64,000 nt of DNA, from assembly GCF_000331285.1 (NCBI RefSeq), contig NZ_ANFX01000040.1, positions 1-64,000 of the forward strand. Reading direction: 5' to 3'. Positions 57,463-64,000 of the stretch are shown here, piece after piece (position 1 is the stretch's first letter; each line of letters opens with the position of its first letter). The notes beneath the pieces are model-generated. The model saw only the letters and a program-made list of their open reading frames with translations, had not been told where the DNA came from and did no database searches. This DNA comes from Porphyrobacter sp. AAP82. Lineage in GTDB: Bacteria > Pseudomonadota > Alphaproteobacteria > Sphingomonadales > Sphingomonadaceae. Position numbers and translations under genes: made by a program.

Positions 57463-58080
57463 ATGAAATTGAATGCCACTGTCACCCGGGCGATCATTGG
57501 CGGCCTGGCCGTGTCCGCAATTTCTGGAGGCGTGTATCTCACCTATGCGGCGGGTGAAGGAAATCCGGTCAACACAGAAGAACCTGCGGCCGATCCGTCG
57601 CTGGGGTCGCCTGTCGAGCTGAAGCTGACCGATGCGGACGGCCGGCCGTTCGATCTTGCCTCGCTCAAGGGCAGGCCGGTTGCGGTGTTTTTCGGCTTCA
57701 CCCAGTGTCCCGATTTCTGTCCGATGACGATGCAAAAGCTTTCGATCATGCGCGAACGGATCGGCGCGCCGTTCAACGATCTGCATATCCTGTTCGTGTC
57801 GCTTGATCCCGAACGCGATTCGCCCGAAGCGCTGAAGAACTATTTCAGTGCCTTCTCGCTCCCTGTCACAGGATTGACCGGGAGCGCTGCCGATATCGCT
57901 GCCTCGGCGAAGCAGTTTGCCGTGGTCTATGAAACCGTCCGCTACTCCGAGACGGATTATGCGATCGACCACACCGCAGCGATTTTCCTGATCGACCGCA
58001 ACGGCAAACGCGCAGGTGCAATCGGCTTCGACGCCGACGACCTGGAGTTCCAGAACAAGCTCGAATCGCTCCTCAAATAG
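57463..58080 (+). CDS. SCO1/SenC/PrrC-family copper chaperone, copy 1
   Basis: 205 residues: an N-terminal membrane anchor or signal (ITR... helix AIIGGLAVSAISGGVYL), then a thioredoxin fold with the copper-binding CxxxC in TQCPDFCPMTM and the third ligand histidine in IDHTAAIFLIDR. SCO proteins deliver copper or control thiol redox state for cuproenzymes in the periplasm. It lies 12 bp after gspD, in the same operon, and upstream of two copper-oxidase genes, so loading of their copper sites is the likely role. Confidence 0.92.
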   Translation: MKLNATVTRAIIGGLAVSAISGGVYLTYAAGEGNPVNTEEPAADPSLGSPVELKLTDADGRPFDLASLKGRPVAVFFGFTQCPDFCPMTMQKLSIMRERIGAPFNDLHILFVSLDPERDSPEALKNYFSAFSLPVTGLTGSAADIAASAKQFAVVYETVRYSETDYAIDHTAAIFLIDRNGKRAGAIGFDADDLEFQNKLESLLK

Positions 58081-58347
58081 CTTCATTTTGAAGGTCTGGG
58101 ATAGAATTCGCAGTTAAGCTTCGATCTTTTTTAGATTCTTACAGAAAAATGGCCTTATCACTGTAAAGCAAAATTCTTCGCAAATTGTTCAACATAGGAT
58201 TCTTGCGATCATATATTTTCAAATTGAAAAGCAATTATTCAAAAATCGAATTTTTGTTGTCCGAATTTGGGACGTATGCGTTCGGGTGTATGGGATTTCT
58301 ATAGACCCAGTTAATGGGGTCCTTGAATTGATTCGCATGCATCCGAA
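58081..58347. promoter_or_regulatory. AT-rich intergenic region with two hairpins before the copper-oxidase operon
   Basis: No gene is visible. The region is strikingly AT-rich compared with both flanks. Two perfect inverted repeats stand out: TTTTCAA-A-TTGAAAA at 58216-58230, suited to an operator, and CAAAAAT-CGA-ATTTTTG at 58240-58256, which could be an operator or a weak terminator for the SCO gene. The promoter of the multicopper-oxidase operon should lie here. Confidence 0.6.
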
Positions 58348-59487
58348 GTGAGAGTTAGCAAAGTGGATAGACGCAAGTTCATGAAGGTTGGTGCCGCCGC
58401 GGCCGGGGTTGCGGCCTTCCCCGCGATGGCGAGCGCGCAGACGACCGGCGGCATGTTCGATCTGACAATCGAAGCCGTCGATTCCGAGATGATCGACGGC
58501 GTTTTCGTCTTCAGCCTGATGTTCTTCGATCGCAGCGAGGAAGGCCGCCCGATCCTCGAAGTCACCGAAGGCGAAGTCGTGACGATCAACGTCACCAACC
58601 TCGATACGCGGCCACACGGCTTTGGCATTCCCGGGATACCGGCTGCTTCGGTCGCGTCGATCCCGCCGGGCGGCAAGGCGACCGTGCGTTTCACCGCGCC
58701 AATCGCCGGCAGCTACTTGTATATCGACCCCACGCTCGCGCCGCTGAACCGCATCCTCGGTCTCTACGGTGCGTTCATCGTTCATCCCGCTCTGGGAACG
58801 ACCGCGTCGGGTTCGCCGACGCCGCTCAGCCGGGCGACGCACACGCCGGCAATTACTGCGCTTTTCGATGCGCTCGGCAACTCGGAACGGTTCCCTGGCA
58901 ACAAGTGGGTGCCCCATGATGTCGAGCGCGACAAGGTCTGGGTCTTCTCGCAGGTCGATCCGCTCATCGCGGAACGGGTCGATGCAGGTGAGGCCGTGCC
59001 TCCGGCAAGCGTCGTGCCCTCCTTCGTCCCGCGCTACTTCATGATCAATGGCCTGAGCGGCTATGACGCAGCGCCGCACAAGGTCGATGCAACCACCGAC
59101 TGGTCAAAGGGTGCCGGGCGGATCATGCCGCATGGTCGCCAAGGCCAGCCCACGGTCATTCGCAACATGAATGCCGGCCTGTGCAGTCATAGCCCGCATA
59201 TCCATGGCAACCACGTCTTCAAGCTGACCGAATCTCTTCCAAGCGGAGCGATCTCGGTAGCGACATCCATCTACGAACTGGATTCCTGGCCGCTGCCTCC
59301 GCTATCGCGGCAAGACCTTTTGCTGCCCTTTGAACGGCCCCGCGACGCTCCGGTCTGGCCGCCGAAGGATGAGCCCTTTCCGATGCGCTACGTGATGCAC
59401 TGCCATACGGAAATGTCGCAAACGGCTGCCGGCGGCAACTATCCGCAGGGTCTCGTCACCCATTGGGAAATGACCGCCTCCCTCTGA
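58348..59487 (+). CDS. Tat-exported multicopper-oxidase-like subunit A
   Basis: 379 residues. A Tat signal is present: VDRRKFMKVGAAAAGVAAFP. The first cupredoxin domain (about 38-147) keeps H90 in RPHGFG but lacks the Cys of a type 1 site (YLYIDPTL). The C-terminal domain carries CSHSPHIHGNHV (H281, H284, H286), the HxxHxH motif, and MHCHTEM (H351-C-H353); the type 1 histidine expected at 357 is serine. So the protein has trinuclear-site ligands but an incomplete or unusual type 1 site. Start is GTG at 58348 or 58363. With subunit B it probably makes one full oxidase. Confidence 0.82.
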   Translation: MRVSKVDRRKFMKVGAAAAGVAAFPAMASAQTTGGMFDLTIEAVDSEMIDGVFVFSLMFFDRSEEGRPILEVTEGEVVTINVTNLDTRPHGFGIPGIPAASVASIPPGGKATVRFTAPIAGSYLYIDPTLAPLNRILGLYGAFIVHPALGTTASGSPTPLSRATHTPAITALFDALGNSERFPGNKWVPHDVERDKVWVFSQVDPLIAERVDAGEAVPPASVVPSFVPRYFMINGLSGYDAAPHKVDATTDWSKGAGRIMPHGRQGQPTVIRNMNAGLCSHSPHIHGNHVFKLTESLPSGAISVATSIYELDSWPLPPLSRQDLLLPFERPRDAPVWPPKDEPFPMRYVMHCHTEMSQTAAGGNYPQGLVTHWEMTASL

Positions 59488-59522
59488 CCCCGCGACAAAT
59501 CTAATCATTCAGGAGTTTTGCC

Positions 59523-60554
59523 ATGCAAGCGGCAGATTGGACAAAAACCGGGGTCCAAGGTGAGGTCACCTATGCGACCTTTGGATGCAACCCCTTTCAG
59601 GAATCGAACTTCCCCACCCCCGACCGGGTGAAGCCTGACGTCAATGTCGAGCGTCAGATGGAGGTGAGCTATGATATCACGGCACCGGACGGCAAGAAGA
59701 TCCGTCTGTGGACCTTCACCGATCCGCTCGCTCGGACCGAAGCGGGGCGTGCGCCGATGTATCCGTCGCCGACGATGCGCTTCCGCCAGGGGCAGATCGT
59801 GCACAGCACGCTCGAACCGAAAAAGAACGCGCATACCATCCACCACCACGGGATCGAACCGACGACCGTGAATGACGGCGTCGGGCACGTGTCGTTCGAG
59901 GTGAATGCGCGCTACACTTACCAGTTCCAGCCGACCCGCGCAGGAACATTCTTCTATCATTGCCACCGCAACACGGTGAAGCATTTCGAAATGGGCATGT
60001 TCGGCATGCTGATCGTCGATCCGCCCGAAGGCCCCGGGACATTGTTCAGCGGCGGCCCCAAGTATGACGTCGAGAAGATCTGGTGCCTCGACGATATGGA
60101 TTCGCGGTGGCACGATAACCCGAACCATGATGCAGGCCTGTGCGGCGAGGATGTCGGCTTGAACATTTTCCGGCCCGACTATTTCTTCCTCAGCGGCGTC
60201 TTCAACAACCGCACGACGACCGATCCGCGTGCGGTGATCAATGCGAAGCTGGGTGAGACGATCCTCATCCGGCTGCTCAACGCCAGCTATTCTGTGCTTG
60301 AAACCACCATGGCGCTCCCGGGCACATGCCATATCATGGATGGCTGCGCCCTGGGAATTGAGCCCTGGAACGCACCATTGCCGCTCCCGGCAAACCGACC
60401 CTTCATCATGTCGACCGCGCAACGCCGCGACATCATTATCCGCCCGACCGCGCGCGGCACGTTCCCGGTGCGCTTCCGGTTCCTCGACTGGATCACCGGA
60501 CAGGTTCAGCACAATGGCCGCGGCATTGTTGACACAAGGATCATCGTATCGTGA
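59523..60554 (+). CDS. Multicopper-oxidase-like subunit B without signal peptide
   Basis: 343 residues, two cupredoxin domains. The first has HTIHHHG (H104, H107-109), the HxHG motif of a trinuclear site, and FYHCHRNTVKHFEMGM with H146-C147-H148, H154 and M157/M159, giving a complete type 1 set (Cys, His, Met) beside trinuclear ligands. The second domain (about 215-340) has no evident copper motif. There is no signal peptide or anchor, although copper oxidases of this type mature outside the cytoplasm. A good CAGGAG site precedes the ATG, 35 bp after subunit A. Export as a folded partner of subunit A through Tat is the likely route (inference). Confidence 0.82.
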   Translation: MQAADWTKTGVQGEVTYATFGCNPFQESNFPTPDRVKPDVNVERQMEVSYDITAPDGKKIRLWTFTDPLARTEAGRAPMYPSPTMRFRQGQIVHSTLEPKKNAHTIHHHGIEPTTVNDGVGHVSFEVNARYTYQFQPTRAGTFFYHCHRNTVKHFEMGMFGMLIVDPPEGPGTLFSGGPKYDVEKIWCLDDMDSRWHDNPNHDAGLCGEDVGLNIFRPDYFFLSGVFNNRTTTDPRAVINAKLGETILIRLLNASYSVLETTMALPGTCHIMDGCALGIEPWNAPLPLPANRPFIMSTAQRRDIIIRPTARGTFPVRFRFLDWITGQVQHNGRGIVDTRIIVS

Positions 60555-61240
60555 CAACCCCCGCAATCTTCCTCGCCAGCGGTTTCACGCTCTCTGGCGA
60601 AACGGCCCTCGAAACAGCGCGACTGGTCACCGCTGACGATCGCATTGCCGGCTACCATCGTGGCCATCTGCCGCCGAACCCCGACCAGCTGGGCGGGATG
60701 TTCAACTTCTCGAATCTGGCGGGGCGGCCGGTCACCGATGCCGATTTCAAAGGGCAATGGACATTGCTCTATTTCGGCTATGCCCGCTGCACCGATAGCT
60801 GCCCGATGGCCATTCCGGCAATCGCGACGGCGGCCAAGGATTTGAGAGATATCGGCATCAAGACGAATGCTGTCTTTGTCGATATCGAGGCACCGGCTGT
60901 CGGCTATGTCCGGCGTCGTTCAAGCAAGGCAGCCGACGCTGCGGGCCATGTGCATTTGATCGACCGTACTGCTGCCCTGCGTTCATTGCAGCGCAGCTTT
61001 GGTTCGGAATTGCAGATTCTCACCGGAACGCGGGGCCAGCTTTCGGCTGCCACTGCGGCCTTTCGGGTGGCACGCGAACATACGCCCCCACGGGCTGGTG
61101 AGCGCGGCCACAGCATTAATCATAGCTCGCTGATCTACATACTCGATCCGCGTGCCACGGTGGCCGGCTATGGTTATCACACCTCCACGCCGAAAATCCT
61201 GATTGAAACTGTGCGAAGGCTGAAAAAGGCAAAGTCGTGA
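60551..61240 (+). CDS. SCO1/SenC-family protein, copy 2
   Basis: 229 residues from a GTG overlapping the previous stop (GTGA). The thioredoxin fold has CxxxC in ARCTDSCPMA and a histidine in INHSSLIYILDP, the copper-binding set of SCO proteins. It is divergent from copy 1 and has no convincing membrane anchor, but the first 25 residues may be a weak signal. It presumably supplies copper to the preceding oxidase subunits. Confidence 0.85.
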   Translation: MTTPAIFLASGFTLSGETALETARLVTADDRIAGYHRGHLPPNPDQLGGMFNFSNLAGRPVTDADFKGQWTLLYFGYARCTDSCPMAIPAIATAAKDLRDIGIKTNAVFVDIEAPAVGYVRRRSSKAADAAGHVHLIDRTAALRSLQRSFGSELQILTGTRGQLSAATAAFRVAREHTPPRAGERGHSINHSSLIYILDPRATVAGYGYHTSTPKILIETVRRLKKAKS

Positions 61241-61746
61241 AGACGATGGTCTTGTTGGCGCTAGCGGCAGCGCAGGTCTATGCGTTGCCCCTGGCGGCCC
61301 AGACATTTGAACGTTCGGGCCGACTTATTGTAGCGCCCGAAGGACGCAATGTCGCCGCAGCACAGGTTGCGGTGGCGCAGTCACACCTATTCGGCAGTAT
61401 GCTGGTATCATACCGGATCGTCCGGCCCGGTGTCGCCCGCGTCAAAGTTGCGACGCGCACGGAATCGAAGGTTCTCGAAATTGACTCCCGAACCTTCGAA
61501 GCCCGGCTGATCCACCACGTTGCATCAAGCACAGCGTTGCCGAAGGGCACGCTCGTGTGTCGCAGCTACGCGCCGATCGATGCAATTCTTTTGGCCGGCA
61601 AGCGGCATTTTCCAAATGCCGAATTGGAGGTTCTTCCGCCTCACCGTCCAGGAATGGCCTGGCGCGCAGGTGTCAATGGGCGGCTCCTGGCGGTGACGTT
61701 CGACAAAAAGGGTGTCGCGCGTTTCAGCCCGTCGACGATCCGATAG
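61237..61746 (+). CDS. Exported protein of unknown function in the copper-oxidase operon
   Basis: 169 residues from a GTG overlapping the SCO stop (GTGA), with a signal peptide (MKTMVLLALAAAQVYALPLAAQ). I recognise no family. The mature part contains a single cysteine (LVCRSYAP) and several basic, beta-rich stretches, and ends VARFSPSTIR. Tight coupling suggests a role in assembly, copper handling or secretion of the oxidase. Confidence 0.7.
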   Translation: MKTMVLLALAAAQVYALPLAAQTFERSGRLIVAPEGRNVAAAQVAVAQSHLFGSMLVSYRIVRPGVARVKVATRTESKVLEIDSRTFEARLIHHVASSTALPKGTLVCRSYAPIDAILLAGKRHFPNAELEVLPPHRPGMAWRAGVNGRLLAVTFDKKGVARFSPSTIR

Positions 61747-61752
61747 CGAGCG

Positions 61753-62244
61753 ATGGAAAGCCTAGCCACCGCAATGATCCAGGTGCTGCTGATTGCCAGT
61801 GCATTGGTGTTGATGGGGATTATGGCCTGGAGTGATGCACGCTCCTTTCTCCTGCCACTCGTTCCCAATATCATCTTTCTGGTTGCCGGACTGATCGTCG
61901 GCCACCTGGCATTTGGCATATCCATAGGCAGCGCGCTGATCGGCGCCGGTGCTGGCTATCTTGGACTTTCCGCTGTCGCTGTAGCCTATCAAAATCTGCG
62001 CGGCCGCGAAGGCATGGGCGGCGGCGATCCCATTCTGCTGGGCGGGATCGGCGCCTGGCTCGGCTGGCAAGTGCTGCCAACGATATTGCTCTTCGCCGCC
62101 TTGTTCGGCCTGGCTTATGCCGTGCTGCAGCGACTATTCGAGCCACAGCGGATAGATTGGCAGGACCAGCGCATTCCGCTGGGTTCCTGTCTTATCTGTG
62201 CTGCACTCCCCGCCGGCGCGACGCTGCTTATTGCGGGCGGGTGA
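61753..62244 (+). CDS. Short prepilin peptidase (A24 family), GspO-like without the methylase domain
   Basis: 163 residues with about five membrane helices. The two catalytic aspartates of A24 peptidases are present: MAWSDARSFLLP near residue 28 and GMGGGDPILLGGIGAWLG near residue 93. The N-terminal cytoplasmic domain with the CxxC pairs that methylates prepilins in full-length GspO/PilD (about 290 residues) is missing, as in CpaA/TadV-type enzymes. Its position at the end of this operon suggests it processes GspG, H/J, I and K. Confidence 0.85.
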   Translation: MESLATAMIQVLLIASALVLMGIMAWSDARSFLLPLVPNIIFLVAGLIVGHLAFGISIGSALIGAGAGYLGLSAVAVAYQNLRGREGMGGGDPILLGGIGAWLGWQVLPTILLFAALFGLAYAVLQRLFEPQRIDWQDQRIPLGSCLICAALPAGATLLIAGG

Positions 62245-62272
62245 CGCGCTGCCTGACGTACAGCAGCCTTTG

Positions 62273-62289
62273 CCTGAAGCGGCTTCAGG
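62273..62289. terminator. Hairpin between convergent prepilin peptidase and acetyltransferase genes
   Basis: CCTGAAG-CGG-CTTCAGG is a perfect 7-bp stem with a three-base loop in the 88-bp convergent gap. No T-tract follows, so it is a weak intrinsic-terminator candidate for either strand. Confidence 0.45.
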
Positions 62290-62332
62290 ATCAGCACCGC
62301 AGCAGCGCCGAACATGTTCGTGCCGAACGCCC

Positions 62333-63217
62333 TTAGCCGAACTCGAGAGACATGGCGGCATAGGTAGATGACAAATCCGTCTCCGCGACAACCCCGAAAT
62401 ACATCCTTCGGCACCCGAAAACCGGGGCGAGGCCATAGCCGAGGGCGAGTGTTCTTGCGGCAAGATTAGGCTCAGGCACGTCGATCTGGATCTGCTGGCC
62501 CTCCAGTTTGGCGACAAGATCGGCAATCAGCGCTTGCGCGGATAGTGCATCCTTGGCGATCACCGGGCCGATCTTGAATCCTGTCACAGCCGGACGGGCA
62601 AGGCCGAAGCCCACAAGCTCGCCGTCGCGCAACACGCACGAACACAGAGTTTCCTTGCGTTCCAGCCACAAGCGCAGCAAGCCGGTGCGGTCATAGGCCG
62701 TATGTTCGCGGTCGAGGCTGAGGACGGCATCGACGTCCGGAAGACCGTCGAGGCGGAGCGCGGGATCGATCGGCGGCACAACCGCGCACGGGGCGACCCC
62801 TTGGTAACGCGTCGTTTCGTGGCGCGGCTTGAAACCGCCCGCCGCATAGAAGTGCTCCATCGCAAATACGCCGTCCATTGCGATAACCGCACCGGGGGCA
62901 AGCCGCCCGCGTAGCCGTTCGAGGCGTTCACGCCAAAGCAGCCGGCCAAAGCCCAGCCCGCGAAATTCCGGGTCAACGATGAACAGGCCCATGAAGCCGA
63001 AACCTGGATTGTGCCGAAAAATGCTGCCGCCTGCGATCATTGTGCCGCGATAGCGGAGCGCGACAAACGCGGCTGGATCATACGCCCAAGCGCAGGCAAG
63101 ATCGAAGGCTCCGGGATTCCAGCCCTCCGCTCGAGCCATCGCGAAGAGCCGCTGCGCTTCCGTGTGCTCCATTGCACCTATACTGATGCCCGCCAAGGAT
63201 GGCGCCGCGTTTGCCAT
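62333..63217 (-). CDS. GNAT-family N-acetyltransferase with a second GNAT-like domain
   Basis: 294 residues. The first GNAT domain has the acetyl-CoA loop VDPEFRGLGFGRLLWRERL (pattern RxxGxG) near 87-100; the second half (from about 165) repeats a GNAT-like fold ending in GCRRMYFG, as in the YitH/HolE-type tandem acetyltransferases. The substrate is unknown. It converges on the secretion/copper operon and need not belong to it. Confidence 0.82.
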   Translation of the reverse strand: MANAAPSLAGISIGAMEHTEAQRLFAMARAEGWNPGAFDLACAWAYDPAAFVALRYRGTMIAGGSIFRHNPGFGFMGLFIVDPEFRGLGFGRLLWRERLERLRGRLAPGAVIAMDGVFAMEHFYAAGGFKPRHETTRYQGVAPCAVVPPIDPALRLDGLPDVDAVLSLDREHTAYDRTGLLRLWLERKETLCSCVLRDGELVGFGLARPAVTGFKIGPVIAKDALSAQALIADLVAKLEGQQIQIDVPEPNLAARTLALGYGLAPVFGCRRMYFGVVAETDLSSTYAAMSLEFG

Positions 63218-63304
63218 GATTACCCCACCTCAAATGCTTGCGCCGTGTTGATGTCAGCATGCTGGTGCGAGTGACGATGCAACACCCGCATGCCCGAGAT
63301 TCAC

Positions 63305-63829
63305 TCACCGCACAGATCGGTTGTCCCGGGGCGACAAGGCCCCGCGAATGGTTTCGATGGGTTCCGAGAGCATTTCGTAGGCCAGCACGCCGGCAGCGGC
63401 GGCAAAAGCGCAAGAGACAATCAAGCTCGCAACGTAATTCATTCGGGACGATACAATGCGGCTCTGTTCGTAAGCAGACAGCGGGGCTGCTTTATAAGGT
63501 CTCCGCAAAGTCGCAGCTCTGTCTTTTTCGCCTGCCTTTGTAGCAAAATCGGGCATTCCCGCCGGCCGAATGCCGGCAAGGCCCGGGACATCGATCTCAT
63601 CTTGCGTGCGAACGCCAAAGACCTGATTGCCCGACCAGGCAACTCTGCCGATGATGACAACGCCGCCCTTTCGGATCTCCACATAGTGACCACGTGGCGG
63701 CGGCGTGCTGGAAGAGGCAAGCAACCCTCGCTGCGAGACGTTGAGGATCATCACGGGTGACTCACCACCACCCGCTTTCATCCGGGCAGGGACCATAATC
63801 CGTTGGCGGCGGTCCCGAGGCTTCTTCAT
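63305..63829 (-). CDS. PilZ-domain protein with a C-terminal membrane helix
   Basis: 174 residues from the ATG at 63829. The N-terminus RDRRQRIMVPARM followed by LNVSQRGLLASS resembles the PilZ c-di-GMP motif (RxxxR ... D/NxSxxG), with N in place of D. A linker and one transmembrane helix (about 137-158, NYVASLIVSCAFAAAAGVLA) follow. It may respond to c-di-GMP at the inner membrane. A start eight codons upstream (63853) is possible. Confidence 0.7.
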   Translation of the reverse strand: MKKPRDRRQRIMVPARMKAGGGESPVMILNVSQRGLLASSSTPPPRGHYVEIRKGGVVIIGRVAWSGNQVFGVRTQDEIDVPGLAGIRPAGMPDFATKAGEKDRAATLRRPYKAAPLSAYEQSRIVSSRMNYVASLIVSCAFAAAAGVLAYEMLSEPIETIRGALSPRDNRSVR

Positions 63830-63853
63830 TGTCACAGCCGCAACAATAAGCAA

Positions 63854-64000
63854 CTTCTGCGGTCAAGCGCTATACCTCTGAAGGATATATCCTAAGTAAT
63901 ATCAGACAATTGCGACCGCGATCTCGCCTTCGATCAAACGCTTGAGACGATTACGCCGCAGTCAAGCCGTCGTTGCGGCAAATCAACCAAGCCGGCGCGG
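63854..64000. other. Right-end non-coding stretch
   Basis: No gene is supported in the last 147 bases. A perfect 12-bp palindrome AGGATATATCCT lies at 63882-63893, upstream of the PilZ-type gene, and could be an operator or part of its promoter. The GC content is lower than in the left two thirds of the window. Confidence 0.4.

Overview
The window reads as a chromosome segment of a GC-rich alphaproteobacterium of the order Sphingomonadales, probably of the Erythrobacteraceae/Sphingomonadaceae type. The grounds are the split glycine decarboxylase (GcvPA/GcvPB), the split cobalamin-dependent methionine synthase, a TonB receptor/IclR catabolic operon, tight head-to-tail operons with 4-base ATGA/GTGA overlaps, and a BciA-type 8-vinyl reductase that suggests (bacterio)chlorophyll synthesis. 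A perfect 16-bp parS site at 72-87 suggests the left end lies in an origin-proximal partition region.

Layout. 105-10577 is a catabolic region: a long leftward operon (TonB receptor, WrbA quinone reductase, VOC protein, alpha/beta hydrolase, two short MetE-like methyltransferases, perhaps a CorA transporter), a CoA-transferase/IclR operon, and a divergent citryl-CoA lyase-like gene. Both control regions carry the same paired palindrome (TTCG-N5-CGAA twice, 19 bp apart), so they look like one IclR regulon of unknown substrate. 10627-16963 holds an exported M24 peptidase, an SMP-30 protein, methylmalonate-semialdehyde dehydrogenase, a polysaccharide deacetylase and a flippase. 17066-22612 is the glycine cleavage operon (gcvT-gcvH-glycosyltransferase-gcvPA-gcvPB) under a tandem glycine riboswitch. 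22752-25359 encodes a cation/proton antiporter and a serine hydrolase. 25379-30966 is a methionine operon (ArsR-methyltransferase fusion, metF, metH in two pieces) with a palindromic operator. 31064-38921 is a galactoside locus: symporter, galT and galK diverge from a GH36 alpha-galactosidase and a GH42 beta-galactosidase. 38918-46650 has the BciA-like reductase, a MAPEG protein, a D-aminoacylase-like amidohydrolase, an unusual SDR and a four-gene lipid-linked glycosylation cassette (GT2, methyltransferase, GtrA, polytopic protein).

From about 47.7 kb the character changes. A short sequence resembling the 3' end of a tRNA gene (47683-47710) is followed by a compact type II secretion locus (47935-57450: gspI, F, E leftward; gspG, H/J, K, L, M, C, D rightward). 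This continues into copper genes: a SCO1-like protein, a Tat-signal multicopper-oxidase half, a second multicopper-oxidase half with no signal, a second SCO-like protein, a small exported protein and a short prepilin peptidase (57463-62244). I read 47935-62244 as one unit, a dedicated secretion machine packaged with its own pilin-processing enzyme, copper-loading proteins and a probable two-subunit copper oxidase cargo. This is the most novel-looking system in the window. A GNAT acetyltransferase and a PilZ-domain membrane protein close the window.

I saw no complete tRNA, no rRNA, no CRISPR array, no transposase and no integrase gene.
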